DNA from: Diphasiastrum complanatum
Taxonomy: Eukaryota > Streptophyta > Lycopodiopsida > Lycopodiales > Lycopodiaceae
DNA length: 64,000 nucleotides
Assembly: GCA_029204225.1 (NCBI GenBank)
Contig: CM055105.1
Coordinates: 18,829,226 to 18,893,225, forward strand
Reading direction: 5' to 3'
The position numbers and the translations under genes were made by a program. The notes beneath the pieces are model-generated. The model had not been told where the DNA came from and did no database searches. It was given only the letters and a program-made list of their open reading frames with translations. Below are positions 22,622 to 35,021 of this stretch, in pieces. How positions within the stretch are numbered: the first letter of the stretch is position 1; every line of letters begins with the position of its first letter.

Positions 22622-25119
22622 TGTAGTGGGTTTCTTTCCTTGCCTAACCTGAATCCAAGATCTAGTCAATCTAGCATCAAAGAGACGGAGTTAGTTGTCA
22701 CGCGTAGGTTCGTTCCCATGAGAGCGATAGTATAGTTCAGATTTCAACATGAATGGAGGATCTAACACTAACATCCATTAACACTACATCCATTAGCCCT
22801 ACTTCCATTAACTCTAAATCCACAACAATGATAGAAATTTACTCTTCTCTCTCTCCCTTTCTCTCTCACAAAAAGCATAAGAAATAGCAATCCCAATAAT
22901 GACCAAATCCAACAATTAGCAAATACCAAAGAAAGCATGAGAAATGGAGGAAAAGAGAGGAAGAGCAAGGACATTCATCAATCCATTTCTAAAGAGAACC
23001 AATCTGCTTTATTGAAATGAGGAAATGAACATGAGGAACAACTCAAGTTGGTCCCTTTTTATAGTAGAGAGGAGGACCCTGGCCTCTGAATCCTATTGGT
23101 CCAGTCTTGCCTCTCTTTTTATTCAAATTTAAAAAAGTGTAGGAACCATCAAAATTGGAGGGAAACCCAACTTTATTCACTAACTTGACATTTAGGCCCT
23201 GCGACATTAAAAGTCCCGCAAAAAGGCCTAAAGTCCTTTTATTAACATTCTAATTAATCAAATAACTATGTGATCATTGGGTTGGACTTACACACGCAGG
23301 GTGCCAAATCCCTCTCACTTATTAACTAGGGTTAGGGTTGCTTTGGGATCCGCAAACCCTCCAACAATATCCCCCACCAAAACTGGTGGCGGTCCCACGA
23401 CACCAACCTCGACGTAGCCATATGGGTCCGGTGGCCATTCATGATAACCTTGTGCATTAACAAATGGGTAATCGACACCATCCAAAAAAAGATCCCAAAA
23501 CAATGCTTGTTGATGTTGATCCTTGTAGATAGGTGCACCTGCTAGCAATGACATTGTTGAAGCTAACGACAAAGTAACTGCAGAATTTCTTTTTTTTTTT
23601 TGACATTTTCAAAAATTTGTAACTTCTTCAATATGTAACAAAATGAGAAAACAATTATATCTCCAAAAAGCTCTTTCAATGCTCTACAACTGTAGCTATC
23701 TAGATGGAATTATAGAGAATAAAATGTTGGGCGAAAAATGAATCAAACAGGGCAGAAAAAAAGTGAATCTGGAAGTTTTTGGTTTTTGACAAGTTTACAG
23801 AATTTTGTTGCCAACTTCAAAAATATGTAACTTGCCCAATACTGAACGGAATCCAAAAAAAATTATATGGATAGAAAGCCCTTCTAATGCTCTACAGCTT
23901 TATTTATTCAGATTGAATTACAGAGAATAGAAAGTAGGGCAGAAAATGAATCAAACAGGAAAAAAAAAAACAAATCTGGAAGTTTTTGGTTTTTGACAAG
24001 TTTACAGAATTTTGTTGCCAATTTCAAAAAATTGTAACTTGCTCAATACTAAACGGAATTAAAAAAAAATTAGATGGAAAGAAAGCCCTTTCAATGCCCT
24101 ACAATCTATCTATTCAGATTGAATTATAGGAAACAGAAAGTAGGGCGGAAATTGAATAAAAAGAGGCAAAAAATAAAAAAACAAAAAATACAGTCACCAC
24201 TCATTTTTTGAACGTTTTTGGACATAACTCTCACAAATCACATCCATAATGCAAAGCTAACCCTAGCATGCCACGACAAGATGCCTAATGCAAGCTAACC
24301 ATCAACCAAACATGCTGCAAACTGAAAAATTGGCGTAGCTCCCCGGCAACGGCGCCAAAATTGTAGTGGGTTTCTTTCCTTGCCTAATCTGAATCCAAGA
24401 TCTAGTCAATCTAGCATCAAAGAGACGAAGTTAGTTGTCACGCATAGGTTTGTTCCCATGAGAGCGATAGTATAATTCAGATTTCAACATGGATGGAGGA
24501 TCTAACACTAACATCCATTAACACTAAGCATTAACACTACATCCATTAACCCTACTTCCATTAACCCTAAATCCACAACAATGATGGAAACTTACTCTTC
24601 TCTCTCTCCCTTTCTCTCTCACAAAAAGTATAAGAAATAGCAATCCCAATAATGACCAAATCCAATAATTAGCAAATACCAAAGAAAGCATGAGAAATGG
24701 AGGAAAAGAGAGGAAGAGCAAGGACATTCATCAATCCATTTCTAAAGAAAACCAATCTACTTTATTGAAATGAGGAAATGAATATGAGGAACAACTTGAG
24801 TTGGTCCCTTTTTATAGTAGAGAGGAGGACCCTGGCCTCTGAATCCTATTGGTCCAGTCTTGCCTCTCTTTTTATTCAAATTTAAAATAGTGTGGGAACC
24901 ATCAAAATTGGAGGGAAACCCAACTTTATTCACTAACTTGACATTTAGGCCCGGTGACATTAAAAGTCCCGCAAAAAGGCCTAAAGTCCTTTAATTAACA
25001 TTCTAATTAATCAAATAACTATGTGATCATTGGGTTGGACTTACACACGCAGGGTGCCAAATCCCTCTCACTTATTAACTAGGATTAGGGTTGCTTTGGG
25101 ATTCGCAAACCCTCCAACA
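22622..25119 (-). mobile_element. Complete short non-autonomous LTR retrotransposon
   Basis: Two long direct repeats of 745 bp (22,622-23,366) and 758 bp (24,362-25,119) are nearly identical by eye. Each runs TGTTGGAGGGTTTGCG to CCCACTACA on the minus strand. The insertion is flanked by AGCTC at 22,617-22,621 and 25,120-25,124, a perfect 5-bp target duplication. A perfect tRNA-Asp primer site TGGCGCCGTTGCCGGGGA (24,357-24,340) follows the 5' LTR after 4 nt, and a purine-rich GGTGGGGGATAT precedes the 3' LTR. The interior is about 1 kb with no pol. It has three imperfect ~200-bp tandem units (about 23,600-24,190) and an 85-codon frame (23,315-23,572, overlapping the LTR). Removing it rejoins the Copia RNase H frame. 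It must have been moved by another element's enzymes. Confidence 0.95.
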
Positions 25120-27939
25120 AGCTCTCCTTTCGAGATCAAATCTCGAATGTGATGGTACTTCAGAGGTATGTGTTTTGTCTTGGAATGGAAGACTTCAGAA
25201 GACCATCGAGCTTCTTGTACCAAACCCGTGATGCCTACTTTAGACCATAAATGCATCTTTGCAGCCGACAGACATATTGTCGATTATCGGGGTCTTCAAA
25301 TCCTTCAGGCTGTTTCATGAAGATTTCTTCCTCTAGATCTCTGTGGAGAAAGGCTGTCTTCAATTCAATCTGGTGAATTTCCAGATTGTGTTGTGTAGCA
25401 TATGCAAGGAGCAGTTGTATGCTTGTCATCTTGACCATCGACAAATATGTGTCAAAATAATCAATACCATATCTTTGTGTGTAGCCCTTTGCGACAAGCC
25501 TTGCTTTGTAACGGCCAACAGTGCCATTTGATTTCATCTTCCTGTTGTACACCCACTTGTACTTGACGGTCTTTCTATTTTTTGGCAGTGGCTCTAGTGT
25601 CCATGCCTTGTTTTGCCTCATCGACTCGATCTCCTCTGACATTGCCTGCTTCCAAAATTCTCCCTTTGGACTCTAGACAACTTCTTGATATGTTGTTGGC
25701 TCTTTAGTGAAACTGTAGTACTCAAATTTCATGTCTTCACTCCACTGAAGATTGTCAGCATATCAATCTCGAGGTCTTCTTTGTCTTGTTGACCTTCTGG
25801 GTTCATTTCGTCGCTGCTTGAACATTTCTTGTTTGTGGGATTGATTTGCTTCTTTCTGTTGCTCTGGAGTCTGTGGCTCAACATTCTGATTTGACATATG
25901 TCCTCGATCTCTCTTTTGAATTGACAGCAGTGCGAAGATCTCATGGCCTCTTTCATCTTTTAGTCCAGGGAATGTGGACTCATCGAACTTCACATCTCTA
26001 CTCGAAACAACCTTGTTCGTGATTGTAGAGTCTATACACTTTGTGAATCGTTCGAGTACCCGACCATGATTGTTTGCTCTGATTTATCATCGAGCTTGTT
26101 TCTTTTTTCTTTTGGAATGTGCTTGTATGCTGCACATCCAAACACATGTACGTATGATAGATCAGGCTTTCTACCTCACATTTCGTATGGTGTCTTGTTT
26201 TCCAGCGCTATCGTTGTTGATCTATTCTGCAGTGGCTATTGCCTCAGCCCAAAATTGACTTGGCAATCAAGTCTGTGCCATCATGCATCTGGCTCCTTCG
26301 ACTAGCGTCCTGTTTTTTCTTTCTACAACATCTTATATTCTAGTGTGTACGCAAGAGTGAAGTGATGATTTATCCCCTGTTCTTGGTAGAATTTTGAAAA
26401 ATATTTGCTCTTGTACTCACCTCCATTGTCAAAACTGATGATCTGAATCTTCTTTGCGGTGTGTCGCTCTACAAATGCCACAAACTTCTTGAAAGAGTCA
26501 AATACTTTAGATTTTTTCTTCAAGTAGTAGACCGTAGTCATCCGACTGTAGTCATCAATGAACGTCAAGAAGTACCTCGATCCCGAGAGCGAATCCACTT
26601 TTATCAGTCCACAAACATCTGAGTGGACGAGTTCAAGAACTTCTTTGGCTCTTCTTCCCTCATGTGTGAATGGATTTCGATGTTGCCTGTCTTTTTGACA
26701 GACTTCGCAGAACTTAGTATCGGACCTTGATATCTTTAAACCTGTGACTATGCCCTTCTTGCACATGTCATACAGGCTCCTCATGTTCAGATGATACATT
26801 CTGCTATGCCAGAGCTAATCTTCATTCTCTGATGCATTTAATATGCTATCAGAATTGCTGATTATCTTGGCTTGGTAGAGGTTTTCTTCTCTACATCCAA
26901 TCATCAGCAATTTGTTTGTCATTTTCTCGATCATGCGGCATGTATTACCGTCGAATAAAATTCAAATTCCAAAATCTGCCATCTTGGAGACTGATAGCAG
27001 ATCTTTTCTCAGTGGAGGCACATAGAGTGCTCCTGGCAGCTCTGCTTGACCTGACAGTGTTCTATAGAGTCCCGATGCCTTTGACATCGTGTCTGCTCTC
27101 ATCACCTAGAATCACCGCTCTTTTGTTTTCAAGTTCTCTGAAGTCAATCAAGATTTTCTTGTTACAGGTGATGTGTGATGTTGCTCTTGAATCAATGACT
27201 ACATTGTAGTCTTGTTTGGTGTAGTTCGTTGAAGCTTCATCAAGTATCGTGAAGGCTTCACCACCTCTATCTGCATTGTTGGATGACTCTGCAACATTTG
27301 CTTTCTCAGCTTTGTTCTTTCTTTTTGGGTTGAATCTGCAATCGTATGCAGAGTGCCCCTTCTTCTTGCAGTGCATGCAAGGTATTGCTGGATTGAACCA
27401 TCATTTGTTGGCTATATGGCCTGGTTTGTGACAATGATCACATGAAGAAGATTGTTGATTCAAGGACTTTGTCTTGTCGAATCTGGGTTTGTTCTTGTTC
27501 TTCTTCTTTCCTTTTGTGAAGAGAGCTTTCTCTTGATCACTACTTCCTTCTCCTTCGTCCCTCATCAGTCTCTCATCAGCGACAAGACTGATTGCTTTGT
27601 CAAATGTCATATATGGTAGACTCAGTATGAGCATTCTCAACGGCTGATAGGACGTCGATAGAGACTTTATGAAGTACTTCAGTTGTTGTGGTGCTATGAC
27701 CTGGTGCTCCTGTCCTGATGCAGCGAGTTGAGCAAAAATCATTCTGATTTCTCAACATGCTGGTCCAACTGGTTGCCATCCCATCGTATGGATTGTAGTT
27801 GATTGTGAAGATGCATCACTAAAGCTGCAGTACTCACTTCGTACATCTGTTTTAATCTTTCCCACGCTGCATGGCTGCTTTCGCAGTCTTCAATATGCAT
27901 GAGTAGATCTTCGTTGTTGGATGAAACGATGATCGCCAT
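25120..27939 (-). pseudogene. Copia element A gag-pol remnant
   Basis: From right to left: gag (IVSSNNEDLLMHIEDCESSH, 27,939 down); two CCHC zinc knuckles (CDHCHKPGHIANK near 27,405 and CKKKGHSAYDC near 27,370); protease with DSRATSH near 27,190, where the catalytic DSG has become DSR; integrase with CEVCQKDRQH, HSDVCG and SFDNGGEY, but with the frame lost before the glutamate; and RT (WVYNRKMKSNG, RYKARLVAKGYTQRYGIDYF, to 25,235). The rest of RT and most of RNase H are deleted. The RNase H end (HSKTKHIPLKYHHIRDLISK, 25,120-25,190) continues beyond the nested insertion as QVQYIKSEDMIADLLTKPLD at about 22,560-22,621. It is inactive. Confidence 0.9.
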
Positions 27940-28899
27940 TGTACGCTCATCCTATCTGATCCATTAAGCTCACATTGGGTCTCTCTCTAGAGGCTGCACC
28001 TCTGAGAGTTTAATCACCGACCAGATGTCTTCGTTCTGATTTTGAATTTTCATATCTTGTAGTTTGCGCCATCAAGATTGGTTGCTACTCTTGTTTGGAT
28101 CGTTGTAGCCATATTGTGTTGTCTAGAGAATCACTTATTCAATATCAGTAGTGATAACCTGTAGGCTCTGATACCATATCGTGAATGGGTGTGATTTCGT
28201 AATGTGAATGATTTTGTTTCTTTTGAATTTTCTTATGCGGAAGCCTGTAGGATTCTAGACACGTGACTACAGATCACAGAACAGAAATCATTCTAGCAAT
28301 CAAGATAGCGCAAGACAAGGAAATGCACAAGAGAGAGAAACTATATTATTAGTTTGATTTTTAGAGCAAGATGATCAGTGTCTCGCTCGTTGGCGGCCTG
28401 ACACTCTACTGTTTTTTGCTGTGTTCTGCTCAGTGGCAGACTTTCATGCACATCGCACTCTCTATTGTATCTCTCTGTTAGTTTTTCAATCCAGAGATAT
28501 TGTTTTTATATCTCCAATGTGTGGAGTTTACAAGATAGCTAAACAGAGAATTACCAGAGTAGTTAACGCTAATCAACTAGTTAGTTACTCTCTGTTATTG
28601 CTAACTATTTCAGTTGAGCGTGAAGCTCAAAGCTCCATGCCCGTTGAGCTGCCAGCTGGCAGCGCGAAAGATTTTCTTTCGTTTTCTTTTCATTTTATGT
28701 CGTGTCATGTCTTTTGGTCCTAGGGAGGCATGTTTGACTTTCGCGAATCATTCGACCTTCAAGTTTCGCTTTGCTTCATATCTTAGGGTTTTCGAGGTAC
28801 GTTGACTTTCGCAAATTGTTCGCCGTTCGACCTTCGCTTCGTGTTGCTTCGCTTCGCTTTGAGTCGTGGCAAAGTTGCAGAAGTTTACATTAACTGACA

Positions 28900-30800
28900 C
28901 TACCAACAATCACTTTTTTAGTAGAAGGAATGTAAACCTTGTAGGCTTTACTTGCCTCACTATATCCAACAAAAATACCTCTTCTTGAAGATGGATCCTC
29001 CTTGGTCCTATCATCAAGAGTAATGTTGACATAGCATGTTCATCCAAAAGTTCCTAGCAAGTTGACACTCGGCCTCCTCTTGAATAGCATCTCAAAAGGT
29101 GTCCTTCCATCCAAAATAGCACTCGGCCACCTATTGCACAAGATTGGCACACAACAAAGCTTGATCCCAAAATGGTTTATCAGGATTAGTACTTAACCTC
29201 ATGGCTTTAGCACTTTCACATAAAGTCCTATTCTTTCTTTTAGCCACTCCATTTTGTTGTGGGGTCCTTGATGTTGTATACTCCCTCTTGATCCCATGCT
29301 CATCACAAAAGGCCTTGAACTTGGTAGATATGTACTCACCACCATTGTCACTCAAGCACTTGATCTTTGTGAAAAATTGGTTCTCCTTTGCATTTTTGAA
29401 CTTGATAAAGAATCATACACTTTATCCTTGTTCTTTAGTAGATAGATCCAACAAAATCTACTAAAATCATCAATGAAAGTTACATACATCTTAGCTCCAG
29501 TATTGCGAATGTAGAAAATCCATGAATATTCGAATGTACAAGTTGAAAAGGCTTTGTAGATCTAGTATAAGGTAGTCTATGTGACTTAGACAAAGCACAA
29601 GACTCACAAACATGATTGATGCCACTTAAGAAATTGGGAAGACCTATCACAATCTTCTTTCTAGCCGATACCTCCAATGACTTGAGGTTGAGGTGTCCCA
29701 TCCTTTTATGCGAAATTACCTCTTGAATAGGTATTTGCTCTCTTGCAACACATCCAACTTGGTTAGCAATAACACAAGCATCTAGTTTGAACAACTTCCC
29801 TTGTCTTTTACCTTTTCCAATCAAAACATCCTTCCTTTTGATCACACAAGCATCTCCATCAAACTCATTTTTGAGGTCTTTACTTAGCATTTGACTCACA
29901 CTAAGCAAATTCTTGGTAATAGATGGAATAAACAAGATGTCCTCCAAATGAACATTTCTATTTGTAAAGAGAGAAATAGAAATTGTGCCAATCCCTTTGA
30001 TTGCACACTCACCATCATTGGCCATGTAGTCATCCTCTTGTCATCTCCATATGCCAGCAAAGAAGTGAAATACTCTTTGTCAAAAGTCATGTGTGAACTT
30101 GCTCCACTATCAATCCACCAAGGATCTAGATCTCCATCATTAGCAAGCATACATGAAGACATCACAAAAGCATCATCATTTGCATCTTGAACATCCTAAC
30201 CATCCTCATCAAGTGTAAGATTATCTTGCTTGTCTCCTTGATCTCTCTTCTTCTTGTAGCACTCACTTGCAAAGTGTCCTTTGATGTCACAATGTCGATC
30301 CACCTTTTGCTTGACGCCTATATTCTTCATTGATCAAGATCTCTTGAAGATCCATCAAACTAGGCAAAGTCTTTTGAATAGCAATATTTTGAACAATGTT
30401 AGCATGAGCATCCAACAATCCATTAAGAATAACTTGTACAAGCTCTCCTTCCTTAATGCTTTCATCAATGCAAGCCAACTCATCATTCAATGCTTTCATC
30501 CTCAAAACAAAAGTACTTGGAACTTTTTCATTCTTTTGCAAAAAAAAAAAGATTTGCCTTCTTAGAGTCAACACTCTAGAAGTAGACTTGGATTCATAAA
30601 GCTGCTATAATGAATCCCAAACATCATTAGATGAAGTACACTTACCAATTTTCTATCTCAAAAATTCTCTTCTAGCACTTATACCAAGCAAATCAACACA
30701 TAGAATCATGAAATCTTGATCAACCTATGATTTATCCTCAATCTAATGACTTTTGCCACTTCCTAACATTGAAACACACTCAAATGAAGTACATCAACCT
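28900..30800 (-). pseudogene. Copia element B gag-pol remnant
   Basis: From right to left: gag (KKANLFFFLQKNEKVPSTF, ALNDELACID, 30,287-30,600), protease (WWIDSGASSHMTFDKEYF, near 30,110, catalytic DSG kept), GAG-pre-integrase (IKNLLSVSQM-like, HKRMGHLNLKSLEV, CESCALSKSHRLP, 29,480-30,025), and the integrase core (SDNGGEYISTKFKAFCDEHG, PQQNGVAKRKNRTL, 29,131-29,355), in which the catalytic Glu of the usual NGVxERKN is Lys. Coding continues leftward (RRGIFVGYSEASKAYKVYIP) and stops at 28,899, where element A begins. The remaining RT and RNase H were not found on the far side of A. Confidence 0.85.
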
Positions 30801-31561
30801 CACTATCTAGAGATCCAATTAAAATTAGGATTTTGACAAAATCACAAAAAATTGATTATTCCAAACCTACATGCAAATGCTGAAATTTTGATATGCAATC
30901 TATTAGCCACCACTTAGGCTGATCCAATGATCCAAAATCAGCCAAATCCAGTATGTGAACTCAAAAATTGGAATTGATCAAGTTTGTGGACCTATCAAGT
31001 TTTGATCTACAAAAGATCCAATCTACATAAGCAAAAAACTTGATTTTGGTGTAGAATCCTCTCTGTCATGCTCTAGCCTTGATATCTTCACCAAATCATT
31101 GATAGATATGATTTCCTCCTTCATAACATGAAACAAAAGCTACTATATTTCACACATGTGAATCCAAAATAGCAAATATAGATCATTCTACACAGAATTG
31201 CATGCAATCACAAGTATAGTGCACCAATGGATAGTAGAACCCAAGAGAACCATGTATAAGCATGAAATGAGATAGAGAAGAGAGAAGATATTCTCTCCAT
31301 GAGTTAATCCTTTTATAATAGGTCCAAACCCTATTTGGCCACTTGGCTTTCCCACCAAAATGCAAACCCTACTATTTTTGGGTCTAGATTCAAAGTACTC
31401 AAGATTCAAATTTGAATCTACTCAAACTCGACTTCTAAGTACTTTCCCACACTTTCAAAAAGTGTTTAGTCAAATGAAATCTAGACTAATGAACTTTGAA
31501 AAGTCAAACACTTAGTCTAAAACAAAGTTGGCCTCAATTTTTCAAATATAGAAATGTAACA
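30801..31561 (-). other. Probable leader and LTR of Copia element B
   Basis: The minus strand holds a promoter-like CCTATTATAAAAGGATTAAC (near 31,320) and a possible LTR start TGTTACATTTC at 31,561. No primer site could be recognised and no partner LTR is in the window, so the borders are tentative. Confidence 0.35.
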
Positions 31562-32163
31562 AATATGATCAAACTACCTGAATCTTTCACAGTAAGTAGG
31601 TCAGTTGCTTCGGACGTGCGCTGAACCGATACCGCATGTCAGTAGAGATCAAAAGAAACTTTAAGCAAAAAAATTTAAGTATCGTGCATATGATTATATA
31701 GTGCCAACTTCGAAATGATTGTTGTCGTGGTGATTTGGAATATCGAGGCACGGATTACAGAGATCTATAAATTCAAAATATTTTGTAATCTTGAAACCTT
31801 AATAAATGTCCATGAGTCATCAATCGATATGGGTAATGACGACCGTTATTATGGAAAAGTATGGAACATGTACAATAATTAAACAATATTTAAATGGTCA
31901 TAGACTACAATTAATTTCTACGATTGACTAGGATATGTCATAAATATCAAACCAATTTTGATATCCTTTCTTCATAATTTCAACAGATTTCAACAACCTT
32001 TTTTTTTTTCCAATAGCGAAGACGCGCGTCATCCAAGTAGAAAAAACTTTTTCTTCTATCAGATGTACTGATCTGATGTCTGAGTCTCCATACCGGAATA
32101 TCTCATCAACACGTGCCTACTTGATGTGACCCCCAATGAAGCTATTCACACGCACTAAACCGA

Positions 32164-32276
32164 TATTGGACGACACTATGAATGATCAGAGCTTGCCTCG
32201 GTAGATTCTTCTTAGTTTTCGAATGTATGAAGAATCTACCGAAGCAAGCTTTAATCATTCATAATGTTGTCCAATA
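32164..32276. repeat. Long hairpin, 48-nt arms
   Basis: Arms 32,164-32,211 and 32,229-32,276 are reverse complements with five differences, all of which are transitions. The loop is 17 nt. The left arm contains GAATGATCAGAGCTTGCCTC and the right arm its complement. Such a structure could be transcribed into a foldback RNA, or be a small palindromic element. It lies in a region of short repeats with ATCGATAT/CGATATC phrases (31,600-33,260) that I cannot assign. Confidence 0.8.
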
Positions 32277-32837
32277 ATTTTGACATATTTCAAAAATCTT
32301 TCCTCCAATAGTGAATCAACGCATGTCATCCAAGTGAAAAAATTTCTTTCTTCTAATAGACGCACTGATCCAATATCTAAGTCGCCATGCCAGAATATCG
32401 CATCAAGCAGTTCTCCTCGCGTGCGGAATCGATATCGGCTTTTCTTTGAATGATCAGCCTTTTGAATATATTCTGAATAAGCCATTGTCGTAAATTTTTT
32501 TTGTTATCTTTTAGGTGCTCAAATAGGGCGAGAGTCTGTAATTATTGCCCTCGTGAACGTTTTTCATGTCGTTGCATGGATAATGATGTTTCGGAAGGCT
32601 ACTCCAATAAATACTATGATAGCTAGTCATAGATTGTTTCAGGTTTTGCAGCACAGGTACTCTGATAGGTGGGTTTAAAGTCCAGGCTAATGATGATTAG
32701 GAAAGGCTACTAATAGATTGTTTAAGATATTGTGACGCAGATACAAATTTGTGTCACTCTGATTGGTAGATAAATATAGGCCCCAGGCCTCAATTCAATT
32801 CTTGACAAATTTATGGTCGTGATCAACAGGAATGGGC

Positions 32838-32845
32838 TATAAATA
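32838..32845 (+). promoter_or_regulatory. TATA box candidate upstream of the 33.3-kb ORF
   Basis: TATAAATA follows GGGC and is followed about 30 bp on by a pyrimidine-rich stretch, as in plant core promoters. It precedes the tandem leader repeats and the ATG at 33,268. Confidence 0.4.
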
Positions 32846-32929
32846 TGGGCACCACTCTCCATACTAGGATTATGTAATCTTTTTTTCATAACTCCTTTGT
32901 CATTTTGTTCTCTGGCTTTCTCTCACAAT

Positions 32930-33262
32930 ATCGAATCGACGTGCATCTTGTCCTACAGTGCACGATCAGAATCATTCAAACGCGTTGAAACGATATTAGT
33001 CTCTTCTGATGTAATATCAGATCATCAACGCGCGCATTTTTCTAGAGTCCTCGACTGAAATAATTCAGGCATGTTGAATCGATATTGGCCTCCTCCTATG
33101 AAATATCAGATCAGCGTGCGCCAAGTTCTAGAGTCCCCGATAGCAATCATTCACGCGTGTTGAAGCGATATCAGCCTCTTCCTATGGAATATCGGATCAA
33201 CGTGTGTCCTGTTCTAGAGTCCTCGACCAGAATAATTGAGGCGCGTTGAACCGATATCAGAT
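32930..33262 (+). repeat. Four ~85-bp leader repeats
   Basis: The phrase TCTAGAGTC(C/CC)TCGA or its variant recurs at about 32,952, 33,041, 33,129 and 33,213. In each unit it is followed by an ATTCA block, GCGTTGAA, CGATAT(C/T) and a CCT-CCT(A)TG block. The array lies between a TATA box and the start of the ORF at 33,268 and so would form the 5' leader of any transcript made from there. Confidence 0.7.
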
Positions 33263-33267
33263 TCAAT

Positions 33268-34306
33268 ATGGCTAGTTCCTCCATGTCCTCAGAAAACAAA
33301 CTTCTTGATTTTTTGAATGCTAGTGACATTCCATCAGAGAAATTAGAGTATTTTTCTAGTATTTTTTTTTGCACCTTTCAATATCGATAAGCTAGTTTAT
33401 GAGAATCGTTATAATCTACTTTCTCTTCTTGATAATTTTTCTCAGATTATTAGTACTCCTGTTCAGGATATAGATAGTTTTTGTTTCGTTCAGTTTCAGG
33501 ACCTTGTACATTCCCAACCATAAACATGATAGAAAGTACGCTAATCTACATGAACATTTCAAAAGAAATATATATTGTGGTATCCACAAAGAAAATTTTG
33601 CCTTCAAATCAAAGGTATGGCGTTTGTCTTTTACATATCTGTTGAAATTTCAGATGATGAGTTTGTTGGATCTTCTACTGTTCCCATGATTGAAGCATCT
33701 GCATCTGCTCCAATTGATGTAGATGAAGTAGATACTGACATAGGGGTTGAAGCTGAAGCATCTATGGCTTTAGATTATTAGAAAACTCTCCCTCGTTCTA
33801 TAATCCTCTCTGACTCTCTTCCATCTGCATCTCATATTAATCCATTAACTCTACTCGATGTTCCCGTATATTTTATATATAATGACAGTTATATTTCTTT
33901 TAATAATATAGAAGATGCTTTAAATTTGAGAGAGGACGAAATCCTCTCAATTTTTGCACAAAATTTATCAAAATTTTTTGACATTGTTGATTACACATAT
34001 ATTGACCTTGAAAGTGAGATAGATTATGATAAAGATGGCAATTGAAAATTTGGCAATGAGGCATTGGGGGCCATAATTGAAAAGTCGAAAGCCTATGAAA
34101 AAACTTTGCCTATAGAGGAGGAATTTTTGGAATTCCAAAAAAAATATCCTTCAAGGACTCGGTATATCTCCTCGAGCAATGTAGAGGCCATTGGAGGATA
34201 TGACATTAGCCAAACAAACGTCGTTGAATACGATGATTATGATCTAGTAAGTAGATATTATATTGGTATTGATATTTTTAAGTTTTCTGAATTACCATCC
34301 GTCTGA
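33268..34306 (+). pseudogene. Unidentified protein-coding remnant, several frameshifts
   Basis: It starts with a good ATG (MASSSMSSENKLLDFLNASD). Coding continues through at least two frameshifts (LVYENRYNLLSLLDNFSQII, then HEHFKRNIYCGIHKENFAF and KVWRLSFTYLLKFQ), an acidic stretch (APIDVDEVDTDIGVEAEAS) and KSKAYEKTLPIEEEFLEFQK with YISSSNVEAIGG and EYDDYDLVSRYY to 34,306. Composition and codon rhythm suggest a decayed protein of roughly 300-350 residues. I do not recognise it. A retroelement gag-type or pararetrovirus-type protein is possible, but there are no diagnostic motifs. Confidence 0.4.
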
Positions 34307-35021
34307 ATCATTAAAGAGGACGATGATGAAAATTAAACAAACTTCTGTAATAGATTATTGATATATTACAAGGATCTCTTTTTTGTTATGAATTTGAATG
34401 CCTTACGAAAAATCATAACATCACTTGAGGGTCATGAAGACCTAGTAGGAGGGTGCACCTACAAGGGCCTCTTAATGCCCCTAAAGAACCCAAGAAGTTA
34501 GAACAAAAAACCATGAGTTATGGAAGGTGTTTTTTTGACATTCCATGAGTTATGGAAGGCTCTTGGAACTTCCTTTGCCTTCCATTTTTCTATTGGCTTG
34601 TGTGGACATTCCATAGTGCTTTGGAGTGAGTCATAGGCCAACTATAAGAGAGGGGTAGGGCGCCCAAAGGAAGGGAGATTTCTTGTGTTGTTGCTAGATT
34701 TTATTCTCTAGTGGATTGCTAGTGAGTAGAGTGCATAGTATTGGCTTGTTTGCTCTTGTGAGGATCAACATATTTGGTATGAGACTTAGATGGGGCATGC
34801 TTGTGTTTCTGATGGTAGTGATTGTGGTTTAGCAAGGGGGTGCTAGATAGGTCTTGCTTGAAGCTTGGATCTAACTATGGTTGGGTGGTAAATTCTTGAG
34901 GCCATCTTGTTTGTCTACTTTTGGAAGGATCTTAGGAGCATTGGAGGAGAGGCACATTGGAGGCATTCATGGACAATTACTCAAAGGCTTGGTGGGCTGC
35001 TCTTCCTACTCGTTAAATAGC

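Larger units (their letters stand above)
22108..28899 (-). mobile_element. Copia element A (degenerate, with nested insertion)
   Basis: The 5' LTR (about 28,185-28,899) starts TGTCAGTTAATGTAAAC on the minus strand and is followed by a tRNA-Met primer site TGGTATCAGAGCC (28,164-28,176). The 3' LTR (about 22,108-22,485) starts TGTCAGAAAATGTGAAC after a purine tract AAGAGGGAG, and is shorter because about 300 bp are missing at its outer end. The two LTRs share long stretches such as GAGCTGCCAGCTGGCAGC. The interior has gag, protease, integrase, RT and a split RNase H. It abuts Copia element B at 28,900, whose coding sequence stops there. Confidence 0.9.

Noticed and set aside
33268-34306. Endogenous caulimovirid movement or coat protein
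   Set aside because: Promoter plus leader repeats are suggestive, but no tRNA-Met primer site, RT or zinc knuckle was found nearby. Kept as unidentified.
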